Positions 1 to 9,617 of a stretch of 64,000 bases of DNA are shown piece by piece (position 1 is the first letter of the stretch; each line of letters opens with the position of its first letter). The stretch spans positions 1,723,128 to 1,787,127 of the forward strand of contig CP079860.1 in assembly GCA_019339365.1 (NCBI GenBank). Reading direction: 5' to 3'. A model generated the notes under the pieces. The model had not been told where the DNA came from. It saw only the letters and a list, made by a program, of their open reading frames with translations, and did no database searches. This DNA is from Vibrio neptunius (GTDB taxonomy: Bacteria; Pseudomonadota; Gammaproteobacteria; Enterobacterales; Vibrionaceae). Position numbers and translations under genes: made by a program.

Positions 1-220
1 TTTGCTCGATCTTGGCACTGAATACGGGGTGATATTTGACGGTAATCTCAACGATACCCTCATCACGAGCCTGCTTTAGCATCCGCCCTACTTTTGCCCG
101 CGATACAGAAAACTTCTTGGATATTTCTTCCTGGGTTGCCCCGTCCTGATAATAGGCAACGGAGATTTCGGTCAGTAGATCAGCGCTGTCATCAGACATA
201 TCTTGTTGTGACTTGCTCAT
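1..220 (-). CDS. SorC/DeoR-type sugar-responsive transcriptional regulator (N-terminal part only)
   Basis: The start codon is at 220 and the gene runs off the left edge, leaving about 73 residues. They form a helix-turn-helix of the SorC type: a leading helix ending in VAYYQDGATQEEISKKF, then a recognition helix with SVSRAKVGRMLKQA, then EGIVEITV. Known SorC members carry a C-terminal sugar-phosphate-binding domain, which is out of view. It is divergent from transaldolase, so a role in sensing a pentose or sedoheptulose phosphate and controlling tal/tkt is a reasonable inference. Repeated GAGCAAATG-type palindromes in the shared spacer would be its operators. Family call is firm; the ligand is unknown. 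Confidence 0.8.
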   Translation of the reverse strand, partial: MSKSQQDMSDDSADLLTEISVAYYQDGATQEEISKKFSVSRAKVGRMLKQARDEGIVEITVKYHPVFSAKIEQ

Positions 221-673
221 TTTGCTTGGGTTCCTATAGGGTAAAATACCTATGACATCTGCTCAGTGCTGTAGCATATGTCATCACTATAGATAATTGC
301 AACATTTGCTCACCACTGCGACAAATTCTCAGGCTATTTATTATGCTCTGCATATTCTCTCTAACCCTTGCCATGCCTTGGCAAACGTTTAAATCGAATA
401 GCCGACAAAAGCAATTGGAAAAATAGTTGATGAACATCACCATAACCTTCAATTAGCGATTGACATTCTGTCTGGATGAGATAAATATGAACCCATCATT
501 TACTCATCGTTAGAGCAAATGTTCACAACAAATGCTCTCACGCTGAAATTTATTCCGGTTAGTTGATTTAATGAACTCGGAAAGGGTTAAAAAACGATTA
601 GCTAACTCGCTTGCAATTGCACCACTCACATTAACTGTTTTTATGTGAACGCCCATTAAATAGGATGATCGAA
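221..673. other. Divergent intergenic region between the SorC-type regulator and talB
   Basis: No gene is supported in these 453 bases. They hold the candidate SorC operators described separately and a 7-base inverted repeat (ATGACAT at 252-258 with ATGTCAT at 278-284) close to the regulator start. The ribosome-binding site AGGA for talB lies at 662-665. A short minus-strand reading frame here has no recognisable product. Confidence 0.5.
513..537. promoter_or_regulatory. 25-bp imperfect palindrome, candidate operator of the divergent SorC-type regulator
   Basis: Two 11-base arms, GAGCAAATGTT and AACAAATGCTC, face each other across CAC and match at 9 of 11 positions. The centre is about 140 bases upstream of the transaldolase start. 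A further half-site, ACATTTGCTC (302-311), matches the left arm in reverse orientation nearer to the regulator. Paired distant sites are common for tetrameric SorC repressors. The sequence repeats are seen directly; the assignment to this regulator is inference. Confidence 0.5.
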
Positions 674-1624
674 ATGAGCAACAAATTAGAGCAACTTCGT
701 AAACTAACGACTGTCGTAGCAGACACTGGTGAAATCGATGCGATTAAAAAATACCAGCCAGAAGATGCAACGACTAACCCTTCTCTGATTCTTAAAGCCG
801 CTCAAATCGAAGAATACGCGCCTCTTATCGACGCTTCTATCGAATACGCAAAATCTCAAAGCAGCGACAAAGCTCAGCAAGTACAAGACACTTGCGACAT
901 GCTTGCAGTCAACATCGGTAAAGAAATCCTAAAGACTATCCCTGGTCGTATCTCTACAGAAGTAGACGCTCGTCTTTCTTACGACATGGAAGGCAGCGTT
1001 GCTAAAGCTCGCCAGCTAGTAAAAATGTACAACGATGCGGGCATCACTAACGACCGCATCCTAATCAAACTGGCTTCTACTTGGGAAGGTATCCGCGCAG
1101 CTGAGATCCTTGAAAAAGAAGGCATCAACTGTAACCTAACGCTTCTATTCTCATTTGCTCAGGCTCGTGCTTGTGCTGAAGCTGGCGTGTTCCTAATTTC
1201 TCCATTCGTTGGTCGTATCATGGACTGGTACAAAGCGAAAGAAGGCCGTGATTTCGAAGCTTCAGAAGATCCAGGCGTACTATCTGTATCTAAGATCTAC
1301 AACTACTACAAAGAATACGGCTACAACACAGTGGTTATGGGCGCAAGCTTCCGTAACATCGGCGAGATCCTAGAACTTGCTGGCTGTGACCGTCTAACTA
1401 TCGCTCCTGCTCTTCTTGCTGAACTAGAAGCTGCGGAAGGTGAAGTGGTAGAGAAGCTAGTTGACTCTAAAGGTGCTAAAGAGCGCCCTGCTGCTATGAC
1501 TCACGCAGAGTTCCTATGGGATCACAACCAAGATGCAATGGCCGTTGAGAAACTGGCTGAAGGTATCCGCAACTTCGCTGTTGACCAAGGCAAACTTGAA
1601 GCGATGATCGAAGCTAAGCTTTAA
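674..1624 (+). CDS. talB: Transaldolase (class I, TalB type)
   Basis: Transaldolase moves a dihydroxyacetone unit from sedoheptulose 7-phosphate to glyceraldehyde 3-phosphate in the cytosolic non-oxidative pentose phosphate pathway. The 316-residue product matches E. coli TalB in length and nearly throughout. It has the [10 protein letters not shown] segment near the N-terminus, the Schiff-base lysine in [10 protein letters not shown] (Lys132), and [13 protein letters not shown]. An in-frame ATG at 665 is nine bases upstream, but the AGGA at 662-665 is well spaced for 674, and 674 gives the family N-terminus (MSNKLEQL). Transketolase follows 83 bases downstream, beyond an intercistronic hairpin, so the two probably form an operon with a partial terminator between them. 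Confidence 0.97.
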   Translation: MSNKLEQLRKLTTVVADTGEIDAIKKYQPEDATTNPSLILKAAQIEEYAPLIDASIEYAKSQSSDKAQQVQDTCDMLAVNIGKEILKTIPGRISTEVDARLSYDMEGSVAKARQLVKMYNDAGITNDRILIKLASTWEGIRAAEILEKEGINCNLTLLFSFAQARACAEAGVFLISPFVGRIMDWYKAKEGRDFEASEDPGVLSVSKIYNYYKEYGYNTVVMGASFRNIGEILELAGCDRLTIAPALLAELEAAEGEVVEKLVDSKGAKERPAAMTHAEFLWDHNQDAMAVEKLAEGIRNFAVDQGKLEAMIEAKL

Positions 1625-1641
1625 TCTCAAATTATTTTAAA

Positions 1642-1676
1642 AAGGGGAACGTTGGCGTTCCCCTCTTAATTTTCCT
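1642..1676 (+). terminator. Terminator or attenuator hairpin between talB and tkt
   Basis: A GGGGAACG arm (1644-1651), TTGG loop and CGTTCCCC arm (1656-1663) are preceded by A residues and followed by the T-rich TCTTAATTTTCC. The T-tract is interrupted, so read-through into tkt is plausible. Confidence 0.65.
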
Positions 1677-1707
1677 TTATAGAATTTAATAATATTCGGT
1701 ATTTATT

Positions 1708-3699
1708 ATGGATCGTAAACATCTAGCTAATGCTATCCGTGCCCTTAGCATGGACGGCGTACAACAAGCCAACTCTGGTCACCCAGGCGCACCTATGGGT
1801 ATGGCTGACATCGCTGAAGTTCTTTGGCGCTCTCACCTAAATCACAACCCAGCAAACCCAGAGTGGGCTGACCGCGACCGTTTCGTGCTATCAAATGGCC
1901 ACGGCTCAATGCTGATTTACTCTCTGCTTCACCTTGCCGGTTACGAGTTGTCTATCGATGACCTGAAAAACTTCCGTCAACTGCACTCTAAGACGCCAGG
2001 TCACCCAGAGTACGGTTACGCACCGGGTATCGAAACGACGACTGGCCCACTAGGTCAAGGTATCACTAACGCGGTAGGTATGGCGCTGGCTGAGAAAACA
2101 CTAGCAGCACAATTCAACAAAGAAGGCCACGACATCGTTGACCACTTCACTTATGCATTCATGGGTGACGGCTGTCTGATGGAAGGTATTTCTCACGAAG
2201 CCTGTTCTTTAGCAGGTACGCTAGGTCTTGGTAAGTTAATCGCGTTCTGGGATGACAACGGCATCTCTATCGATGGTGAAGTAGAAGGTTGGTTCTCTGA
2301 CGATACACCTAAGCGTTTCGAAGCGTACGGCTGGCACGTCATCCCAGCAGTAGACGGTCACGACTCTGAAGCGATTAACGCAGCGATTATCGCGGCGAAA
2401 GCAGACCCACGTCCTACCCTAATCTGTACTAAAACTATCATTGGTTTTGGTTCACCAAACAAATCGGGGTCACACGACTGCCATGGTGCTCCACTAGGCG
2501 CTGAAGAAATTGCAGCTACACGTAAAGAACTTGGTTGGGAGCACGGTCCTTTTGAAATCCCAGCAGATGTATACGCTGAGTGGGATGCAAAAGAAGCGGG
2601 CGCAGCGAAAGAAGCGGCGTGGAATGCGAAGTTTGACGCATACGCTGCAGCTTATCCTGCAGAAGCGGCAGAGCTTAAGCGTCGCCTGAACGGTGAGCTG
2701 CCAGCTGAGTGGGAAGAGAAAGCAACACAAATCATTGCAGACCTTCAAGCTAACCCTGCCAACATCGCATCACGTAAAGCGTCTCAAAACGCACTAGAAG
2801 CATTCGGTGCTATGCTACCTGAATTCCTAGGCGGCTCTGCTGACCTTGCCCCTTCTAACCTAACTATGTGGTCTGGTTCTAAGTCTGTTTCAGCTGAAAA
2901 CCCAGCAGGTAACTACATCCACTATGGTGTACGTGAATTCGGTATGACGGCTATCATGAACGGTATCGCTCTGCACGGTGGTTTCGTACCATACGGCGCA
3001 ACCTTCCTAATGTTCATGGAATACGCGCGTAACGCAATGCGTATGGCGGCTCTGATGAAAGTGCAAAACATCCAAGTTTACACGCACGACTCTATTGGCC
3101 TTGGCGAAGATGGCCCAACTCACCAACCGGTTGAGCAAATGGCTTCTCTACGTCTAACGCCAAACATGAGCACATGGCGCCCATGTGACCAAGTGGAATC
3201 AGCAGTGGCTTGGAAACTGGCTATCGAACGTAAAGATGCACCGACGTCACTTATCTTCTCTCGTCAAAACCTTGCACAGCAAGAGCGTGACGCTGAGCAA
3301 GTAGCGAACATTGCTAAGGGTGGTTACATCCTGAAAGATTGCGCAGGCAAGCCAGAGCTTATCCTTATCGCAACCGGCTCTGAAGTTGAGCTAGCAGTGA
3401 ACGCTGCGGCTGAACTGACTGCTGAAGGCAAGCAAGTACGTGTTGTTTCCATGCCATCAACAGATGCATTCGACAAGCAAGATGCCGCTTACCGTGAAGC
3501 GGTTCTGCCATCTGACGTGACGGCACGTATCGCGGTAGAAGCGGGTATTGCTGACTTCTGGTACAAGTACGTTGGTTTCGACGGGCGTATCATCGGTATG
3601 ACCACCTTCGGTGAATCTGCACCAGCAGGTGAGCTGTTCAAGATGTTCGGCTTCACCACTGAAAACGTTGTCAACACAGCGAAAGAGCTTTTAGCTTAA
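1708..3699 (+). CDS. tkt: Transketolase
   Basis: This thiamine-diphosphate enzyme moves two-carbon ketol units between pentose phosphates and aldoses, and works with the transaldolase upstream. The 663 residues equal E. coli TktA in length. Visible features are the N-terminal [19 protein letters not shown] (substrate and cofactor site), the ThDP/metal motif starting at [13 protein letters not shown], and the pyrimidine-domain segment with [16 protein letters not shown]. The C-terminal domain contains [11 protein letters not shown]. It is intact with no frameshift. A strong terminator follows at once. As no second tkt is in view, the paralogue letter (tktA/tktB) cannot be set. Confidence 0.97.
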   Translation: MDRKHLANAIRALSMDGVQQANSGHPGAPMGMADIAEVLWRSHLNHNPANPEWADRDRFVLSNGHGSMLIYSLLHLAGYELSIDDLKNFRQLHSKTPGHPEYGYAPGIETTTGPLGQGITNAVGMALAEKTLAAQFNKEGHDIVDHFTYAFMGDGCLMEGISHEACSLAGTLGLGKLIAFWDDNGISIDGEVEGWFSDDTPKRFEAYGWHVIPAVDGHDSEAINAAIIAAKADPRPTLICTKTIIGFGSPNKSGSHDCHGAPLGAEEIAATRKELGWEHGPFEIPADVYAEWDAKEAGAAKEAAWNAKFDAYAAAYPAEAAELKRRLNGELPAEWEEKATQIIADLQANPANIASRKASQNALEAFGAMLPEFLGGSADLAPSNLTMWSGSKSVSAENPAGNYIHYGVREFGMTAIMNGIALHGGFVPYGATFLMFMEYARNAMRMAALMKVQNIQVYTHDSIGLGEDGPTHQPVEQMASLRLTPNMSTWRPCDQVESAVAWKLAIERKDAPTSLIFSRQNLAQQERDAEQVANIAKGGYILKDCAGKPELILIATGSEVELAVNAAAELTAEGKQVRVVSMPSTDAFDKQDAAYREAVLPSDVTARIAVEAGIADFWYKYVGFDGRIIGMTTFGESAPAGELFKMFGFTTENVVNTAKELLA

Positions 3700-3721
3700 T
3701 TATTGAATCATTGAACGAAAA

Positions 3722-3751
3722 CGCCCTGCTACGCTAGCAGGGCGTTTTTTT
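3722..3751. terminator. Bidirectional Rho-independent terminator after tkt and the Lrp-type gene
   Basis: CGCCCTGCT (3722-3730) pairs perfectly with AGCAGGGCG (3736-3744) across ACGCT, followed by a run of seven T on the plus strand. The AAAA before the stem serves the opposite direction. The stop codon of the convergent regulator gene overlaps the T-tract. Confidence 0.9.
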
Positions 3752-4220
3752 ATTCAATCTCTTCTACATTCACTTCAGTGCTGAACTTTACCGTGCGAGT
3801 CGAGACCGATGTATGAAATTTGCGTATGTTCTTATCTTGATGCAAGACCTGTTCAATAAACTTTTCATACGCTTTGATATCTGGAACGCTCACCACCAGC
3901 ATGAAATCGTAGCCTCCCGTGATCTGATAGCATTGAGTGACTTCAGGTGCTTTGGTTATCGATTGGCGAAACACGCTGTATATATCAGGTCTATCTCGCT
4001 CCATTTCGACTGAAACAATCAAGTTCATCTTATTACCGGCCAGCTCGGGATTGATGATAGAGACATCACCCGTGATCACCTTGTCTTCCCGAAGCCGTTT
4101 TACCCTCTTCAAACAAGCTGGCGGCGACAACCCCACTTCTTCCGCCAACTCTACATTCGCAATACGATTATTCTTTTGCAGTATCGACAAAATCTTCCTG
4201 TCTAAACGGTCAATTTCCAT
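3750..4220 (-). CDS. Lrp/AsnC family transcriptional regulator
   Basis: The product is 156 residues from the ATG at 4220, chosen because GGAG lies six bases upstream; an in-frame start at 4238 lacks one. The N-terminal HTH reads LDRKILSILQKN, then IANVELAEEVGLSPPACLKR. The C-terminal RAM (ligand-binding, oligomerising) domain contains VTQCYQITGGYDFMLVV. Members sense amino acids or related metabolites. It is divergent from a Gate-domain membrane protein, and the 150-base spacer probably holds its operator, so that gene is the likely target. No specific paralogue (Lrp, AsnC, BkdR) can be assigned from the sequence. Confidence 0.9.
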   Translation of the reverse strand: MEIDRLDRKILSILQKNNRIANVELAEEVGLSPPACLKRVKRLREDKVITGDVSIINPELAGNKMNLIVSVEMERDRPDIYSVFRQSITKAPEVTQCYQITGGYDFMLVVSVPDIKAYEKFIEQVLHQDKNIRKFHTSVSTRTVKFSTEVNVEEIE

Positions 4221-4371
4221 AATTTCTCCAGAGAGCACTTTTAAGAAATTTTAACACAAAGTTAACTCAATAAAGAAATATGAGGCATAGCAAGCATGCA
4301 AATTACACATCCATATTTCTCATGTCTTTATTAATATTTGTGCCATCGAATCATTCAGTGTGGAATTCAAC

Positions 4372-5334
4372 ATGGAAAAGTTACAACGTTTCTTTTATGA
4401 CCTTTTTAAAGAAATAATCGATGTCACCTGGACTCTGTATAAAGTGATGATTCCAATTATCATCGTCATTAAAGTTGTTGAAGAGCTAGGAGGCGTTGCA
4501 TTGCTTAGCCAATGGCTGAGTCCTTTGATGAATTTTGTCGGTTTACCCGATGAAATGGGCTTAGTTTGGGCGACAACTCTGCTTACTAATATGTACGCAG
4601 GGCTATTGATCTTTATGAGCACCAACAGTGAACTCACCGTGGCTCAGATCTCGATTTTGGGGTCATTAATGCTCATCGCACACTCAATCCCGATTGAAGC
4701 AGCAATTGCCAAGCGCGCTGGTGTGAGTATTGCGATGACAACGTTAGTCAGAGTTGGGGGTGGACTGGTGTTTGCGTGGGTTCTCCACCAGATTTATCAG
4801 TTCGGCGATTTGCTAAATACACCGGCCCAGATCGTTTGGAATCCAGAAGTACCTCCAGAGCAAACTTATTTGCAATGGGCGTGGTCACAAGTCGAAAACT
4901 TATTCGTGATACTTGTCATCATTGCCGTCTTATTATTTACCTTAAAGATGCTAAAGCTGCTCGGTGTGGAGAAGTTAATGGCGATGGCACTCAAGCCTGT
5001 TCTATCTGTATTAGGGATAAGCAGAGAGGCGACTAACCTAACCATAGTCGGCATTACATTAGGTATTTCTTTCGGTGGCGGCCTGCTGATCAACGAAGCG
5101 AAACGAGGCCACATACCAGCACGAGATGTGTTTACCGCCGTCATGTTGCTTAACTTGGCCCACAGCATGATTGAAGACACCATTCTCGTATTGTTGATTG
5201 GTGCAGACTTCGTATCGATATTTTGGGGAAGGTTGCTGTTTGCTTTTGTCGTCATCGCTATTATGTCACAGATCCTTAAGCGTATAAGCGAGCCCACCTG
5301 TCAGAGATATCTTTACAAAAGCGTTCAGCAATAA
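4372..5334 (+). CDS. Nucleoside-recognition (Gate) domain integral membrane protein
   Basis: A polytopic inner-membrane protein of about 320 residues with roughly eight hydrophobic segments. The pattern of two Gate-like halves (PMNFVGLPDEMGLVWATTLL and ISFGGGLLINEAKRGHI) is typical of the nucleoside transporter gate/YjiH-SpmA group; the substrate is not known. ATG 4372 is preferred over an in-frame GTG at 4360, since the GTGGA around 4358-4363 can act as its ribosome-binding site. It is divergent from an Lrp/AsnC regulator, which suggests a substrate related to amino acids, but that is inference. A terminator follows directly. Confidence 0.75.
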   Translation: MEKLQRFFYDLFKEIIDVTWTLYKVMIPIIIVIKVVEELGGVALLSQWLSPLMNFVGLPDEMGLVWATTLLTNMYAGLLIFMSTNSELTVAQISILGSLMLIAHSIPIEAAIAKRAGVSIAMTTLVRVGGGLVFAWVLHQIYQFGDLLNTPAQIVWNPEVPPEQTYLQWAWSQVENLFVILVIIAVLLFTLKMLKLLGVEKLMAMALKPVLSVLGISREATNLTIVGITLGISFGGGLLINEAKRGHIPARDVFTAVMLLNLAHSMIEDTILVLLIGADFVSIFWGRLLFAFVVIAIMSQILKRISEPTCQRYLYKSVQQ

Positions 5335-5338
5335 TAAA

Positions 5339-5372
5339 GGCCCTGCTGGTGCAGGGCCTTGGTTTATTTTTC
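5339..5372. terminator. Rho-independent terminator, probably bidirectional
   Basis: GGCCCTGC (5339-5346), loop TGGT, GCAGGGCC (5351-5358), then TTGGTTTATTTTT. It lies between the Gate-domain gene and the convergent chemotaxis gene, whose stop codon is in the T-rich tail. Confidence 0.85.
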
Positions 5373-6926
5373 TTCAAATCGCTGAGCTAACTGATAAAAC
5401 TCGTTGACTTGATTGCGTAACTCTTGTGAGTGCAGATTAACGGAATGCGTCGCTGCTAGGTTTTGCTCAGCCGCAGAGGCTATTGACTGAATGTGCAAAT
5501 TTACATCGCTGGAAAGCTGGCGTTGTTTCGTTGCCGCATCTTCAACCGTACTCATCAAGTCGTTCATCGATTGCATCATGGTTTCGACTTCAGATAAACG
5601 CTTTGCGCTTACTTCTGCTACTGCACCACATGCATCTGTTTGTTCACGGTTGGCAATGATGTCGCGTTGCCAACCTTCAATCGTCGTCAACATGGTTTCA
5701 ATACTGTCTTTAATTTGCAATGTGGCATTGGAAGTTCTGCCTGACAATGCACGAACTTCGTCCGCTACCACCGCAAAACCACGTCCCTGCTCACCAGCAC
5801 GGGCGGCCTCAATCGCAGCGTTTAACGCCAGTAAGTTGGTTTGTTCTGCGATCCCACCGATTTCTTCCATCATCTGGCTGACGTTTTGAGCCTGTTCACT
5901 CAGTTGATACGTGGTATTGGTCGCTTTTTCAGCCTGAACACTGAGTTTCTCTAAATTGACATGAGTCTGGTCGATAGTGTCTTTCGCAAGCAGACACGTT
6001 TTGAGTGTCACATCAATCAAATCATGTGCTTCGTGTGTGCTGGTTGAAACCTCGTTGGCGGACGCTTCCACGTCTTCGGTCGCTTCACGAACTTGACGAA
6101 TATCTTTCGTTTGCTGCTCAAGGGCTTGCGTTACCTGCAAGGTTGTTGCGCTTAAGCCATCAGACAGATCTTGCAGCGGTTTAGCTGAATCCGTCATCCT
6201 GCCTAACACGGTTCTAATTCGTGCAGAAAGAAGCTTAATATGGAAATCTGCAATTGAGAATTGAGTATTGCCAGAATAGATCAGACGACTGACACTATCA
6301 TATTTTGACTGAAGCTTTTTCAACTGTTTAGGCGTATCGACCAATTCTTGCCTGAAAAGCAATACGGCCACCGAGATTGGGAGTGCACTAGCGACCCAAC
6401 TCGCAATGCCTTCGAGTGACAATAGATTCGCAATGATGGGGGCAGATAGAGAACCAATTAACATGGCATAACGCAGAGTGTCGGGAATTTTCAGTGAGAC
6501 ACTTTTGCCTGTTTTCTCAGCGTGCAGCAAAGATTGATAGGCTTTGTCAGCCACTGTGACCCACTCTCTTTTAGGTTTAACACGCACCGACTGATAACCC
6601 GTTATCTCACCATTTGCGTAGATAGGCGTTACGTAGGCATCTACCCAATAAAAGCCTCCTGTTTTAGTGCGATTTTTTACAATACCCCGCCATGCTTTAC
6701 CTTGTTTTAGGTTCGCCCACATATCTGCGAATGCAGCTTTAGGCATAGTGCTATGACGCACAATATTGTGATTTTGACCCAGCAGTTCTTCCTGAGTGAA
6801 TTCGGCAATACGACAAAAAGCCTCGTTACTGTAGGTAATGACGCCTTTCAGATCAGTAGTCGACACCAACTGTTCGTTGGCGTCAAGCAAGGTTTCGCGT
6901 TCCGACGAAGTTTGACTAGCAATCAT
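5364..6926 (-). CDS. Aer-like PAS-domain methyl-accepting chemotaxis protein
   Basis: A 520-residue signal transducer. Residues about 15-120 form a PAS domain of the Aer energy-taxis type ([17 protein letters not shown], then [13 protein letters not shown]), which in known proteins binds FAD. Two hydrophobic stretches at about 152-192 form a membrane hairpin, so there is no large periplasmic sensor. The C-terminal half is a coiled-coil signalling domain with the near-invariant tip [20 protein letters not shown] that contacts CheA/CheW. It probably reports redox or oxygen state to the flagellar motor. It is monocistronic by context. The PAS ligand is inferred from family resemblance. Confidence 0.9.
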   Translation of the reverse strand: MIASQTSSERETLLDANEQLVSTTDLKGVITYSNEAFCRIAEFTQEELLGQNHNIVRHSTMPKAAFADMWANLKQGKAWRGIVKNRTKTGGFYWVDAYVTPIYANGEITGYQSVRVKPKREWVTVADKAYQSLLHAEKTGKSVSLKIPDTLRYAMLIGSLSAPIIANLLSLEGIASWVASALPISVAVLLFRQELVDTPKQLKKLQSKYDSVSRLIYSGNTQFSIADFHIKLLSARIRTVLGRMTDSAKPLQDLSDGLSATTLQVTQALEQQTKDIRQVREATEDVEASANEVSTSTHEAHDLIDVTLKTCLLAKDTIDQTHVNLEKLSVQAEKATNTTYQLSEQAQNVSQMMEEIGGIAEQTNLLALNAAIEAARAGEQGRGFAVVADEVRALSGRTSNATLQIKDSIETMLTTIEGWQRDIIANREQTDACGAVAEVSAKRLSEVETMMQSMNDLMSTVEDAATKQRQLSSDVNLHIQSIASAAEQNLAATHSVNLHSQELRNQVNEFYQLAQRFEEK

Positions 6927-7168
6927 GAATGTAAACTTTTGTTGTAGTTATGTGGCACGGGAATATAAACAATAAATGAAATTATGACAAAATATTAAAG
7001 TAGTCACATGTAACACTTTTAGATTATTTGAAGATTTTTTTGTTTTAAACACAATGCCTTCGCTCCTATCGAAACAATCTAGCCCGTTAATGACTGGCTC
7101 AAGTCAGAAATGATCTCTACAATAACGGTGCAATATTGCCCACTCCTTGTTCAGGTAGCGCTTTTTTA

Positions 7169-8698
7169 GTGGTTAAATTAAAACACTTCAGTCTTAAACA
7201 GTTAACCATTCTGGTTTCTATCTCTGTTGTTCTCTTATTTCTCGTTTTCTATTTTACGTTTAAGGCGCTCTGGAGCCATGAGCTTGCCGTAGAGGCTTCA
7301 AAAAAGAGACAAGAGTTCGAGATCGAGCGTGTGCAAACCGTATTGAAAATGGAAGAACTCGAACTGAGAGCATCTCTTGAAGATTATGCCGCTTGGACAA
7401 CGTTGACACGTTATGTACAACAGCCTAGCGACGCTTTCATAACGGACAGCATAGGTCCGCATGCATTTGAGTCCAAACTGATCGACGGTATGATCATTTT
7501 CGATCACCAACTTGATGTAAAATGGAGCGCTTTATACCGAGATGGACAAGTTCACTCCACTCAGTTTATCGAGCTCAATGACCCTGCTGTCGTCAATAAA
7601 CTTCTTGTCCAATCGATCAACGCTTCAAGCGCTAAGGTATCTTCACACATCAAATATGCGGTGCACCAAAATGAACCTTACATGGTTGCGTCGGCCCGAA
7701 TCTGCCTGAGTGACGGCAAATCCTGTGATTTCGGTTACATCGTATTTATTCGTAAGATTCGTAATGACTTTATCGCTGAAATTGAAGCCGCTACAGGTGT
7801 GGATATCAACATCCATCCAATAAGTGAACATGATTCCCTACATGGTGTTTTGCCAGATTATGTCTCTATCATTTATCGCACTGATTTCCTCAATGGCAAT
7901 AACATTGCCATTGAAATTATCCATAACGAGAAACTGCCTACTTTCCTGACGTTCTCAGAAGCGAGCGTGTTGGCTTGTTTTTCACTGGTGATGTTTATTC
8001 TTAATTTGTCTGTCGTGTCTAAGCTGATCAAACCGCTTGAGCAGGCTCAAAAAGCCTTACGCCAGTTTCAAAAGTCCGGTGATAAATTGCCAAATGAAGC
8101 ATCGTTCATCTCAAAAGAAATGAAAAGCTTTGCCCGCGACATAACCAACCTGATTACCGAACTGGACGAAAAACGCGCAATCCTTAAAAAGCAGTCCATT
8201 GTTGACCCACTTACCGGTATTGCCAACCGCAGACACCTCTATGAAACAGCGCGTTATTTCATTGAAGAACTAAGTTATAGCCAGATAGGCATCATTTTGG
8301 TTGATATCGATCACTTTAAACAGTACAACGATAACTATGGACACGTCGCCGGTGATCGTGCCTTGCGTCTTGTCGCGCAAGCACTGCGAGATGTTGAATC
8401 GCCCTATGAGCACTTGGTGTGCCGTTATGGCGGTGAAGAGTTTTGTGTGTTACTCGCAAGCGACATCGAACTTGAGCTTGATGGTTATCTCAGTCAATTG
8501 GTGAGTGCAATCCGTCATCTGTCCTTAGAGCATGCCTATTCTCCAACAAAACCCTATATCACTATCAGTGCTGGTGCAACGTCGAAGAAAACTAACACCT
8601 ACGACCATTTAACCAGCTTATTCCAATATGCGGATCAAGCGCTGTATCAGGTCAAACAGAACGGTCGCAACGGCTACCAAATCATTTCCGCCAATTAA
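7169..8698 (+). CDS. Membrane diguanylate cyclase with CHASE4-like periplasmic sensor
   Basis: GTG at 7169 is chosen, giving about 509 residues with MVKLKHFSLKQL before the first membrane helix. A TTG at 7136 is in frame, but its extra peptide is unlikely to be real. Order: membrane helix near residues 10-30, a periplasmic domain of about 240 residues with CHASE4-like DGMIIFDHQLDVKWSALYRD, a second helix, a short linker, then GGDEF. The active loop is GGEEF (CRYGGEEFCVL), so c-di-GMP synthesis from GTP is expected. The usual RxxD inhibitory site just upstream is SPYE here, so product inhibition may be lost. The start is the least certain point. Confidence 0.88.
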   Translation: MVKLKHFSLKQLTILVSISVVLLFLVFYFTFKALWSHELAVEASKKRQEFEIERVQTVLKMEELELRASLEDYAAWTTLTRYVQQPSDAFITDSIGPHAFESKLIDGMIIFDHQLDVKWSALYRDGQVHSTQFIELNDPAVVNKLLVQSINASSAKVSSHIKYAVHQNEPYMVASARICLSDGKSCDFGYIVFIRKIRNDFIAEIEAATGVDINIHPISEHDSLHGVLPDYVSIIYRTDFLNGNNIAIEIIHNEKLPTFLTFSEASVLACFSLVMFILNLSVVSKLIKPLEQAQKALRQFQKSGDKLPNEASFISKEMKSFARDITNLITELDEKRAILKKQSIVDPLTGIANRRHLYETARYFIEELSYSQIGIILVDIDHFKQYNDNYGHVAGDRALRLVAQALRDVESPYEHLVCRYGGEEFCVLLASDIELELDGYLSQLVSAIRHLSLEHAYSPTKPYITISAGATSKKTNTYDHLTSLFQYADQALYQVKQNGRNGYQIISAN

Positions 8699-8824
8699 GT
8701 TGTGCTCAAGCATCGAGCCTAGTTCCTAGCAAGACATTCACCCCCTACACAGTTGCATTACGAGTTTACCAACGCCCATAGTTAGACTATACCAATGATA
8801 TGTTCTGCCAAGGGTCACAAAAAT

Positions 8825-9520
8825 ATGTCCATCCGATATTGCAGTCTATACTGGCTAGCATTGTTGATTTGTTTTATGCGGTCAGCCGTTGCCGACACGA
8901 CGATCATTGCGATAGGTGAAGTGTATCAAAATCCAGAACTCAACAAGCTTGCCGGCTTGACTTTGGTTGAAGATCTCGAATTCATATACCAAAAGTCTGG
9001 TGTCGAGATAGATTTTGTTTACTTACCGAATGCGAGGGCGATTCGCGCAGTCAGCCAAGGTCGATATCAAGGTTTGGACTTGAGGATATCGAGGCTTGCT
9101 CAAGACAAGAATATGATCAAGGTTGACGTTCCTCTCTACTACATCAGTATCTTCATGTATGGCTTTGAAGGGCAATTTTACAGCGAGCTTAGCCAAGTTT
9201 CGGACAAAGTACTCGTCTCACAATTAGGCATGAAGTTTACCGAGGAAATCAAAAACTACCAACAGCTTTATTTGGTCGAAAAACATGAACAGGCAGCATT
9301 AATGGTCAACAAAGGACGTGCTGATTTATGGCTAGCGCCTAACGTGGTTTACGAGATTCTCAAAGAGAAATATCCAAACATTAAGCCCGTCAGCAAAGCG
9401 ATTATTCGCGAACCCCTATATCACTACATTCATATTTCCAACAAGCACCTCCTACCGCAATTAGAGCAAGCCGTTAGAGATTTAGTCGCCAATCGACCAA
9501 ATCGACAGCTAGCGCAATGA
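8825..9520 (+). CDS. Periplasmic solute-binding-like protein (family 3 type fold)
   Basis: The ATG at 8825 gives 231 residues with a clear signal peptide (MSIRYCSLYWLALLICFMR, cleavage after AVA). An upstream in-frame ATG at 8795 is rejected because AAGGGT precedes 8825. The mature part has the layout of bacterial amino-acid-type solute-binding proteins: LTLVEDLEFIYQKSGVEIDF near the start, an NARAIRAVSQGRYQGLDLRI hinge segment, and ADLWLAPNVVYEILKE. No ABC permease or ATPase genes are nearby, so it may be an orphan sensor-type binding protein. In Vibrio such orphans often sit near GGDEF genes, as here, but a functional link is only inference. Confidence 0.7.
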   Translation: MSIRYCSLYWLALLICFMRSAVADTTIIAIGEVYQNPELNKLAGLTLVEDLEFIYQKSGVEIDFVYLPNARAIRAVSQGRYQGLDLRISRLAQDKNMIKVDVPLYYISIFMYGFEGQFYSELSQVSDKVLVSQLGMKFTEEIKNYQQLYLVEKHEQAALMVNKGRADLWLAPNVVYEILKEKYPNIKPVSKAIIREPLYHYIHISNKHLLPQLEQAVRDLVANRPNRQLAQ

Positions 9521-9617
9521 AAGCCGTCTTTCGGCCCAAAGCCATAGGGTTCTTGAAGGTACATTCATTAGTCATTCCTATTTGGTGCTCTAAATCGCCG
9601 ACGCTTAAGGTAACGGA

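Noticed and set aside
665..673. Earlier start for transaldolase at 665
   Set aside because: The ribosome-binding AGGA overlaps this codon and fits the ATG at 674, which matches the family N-terminus.
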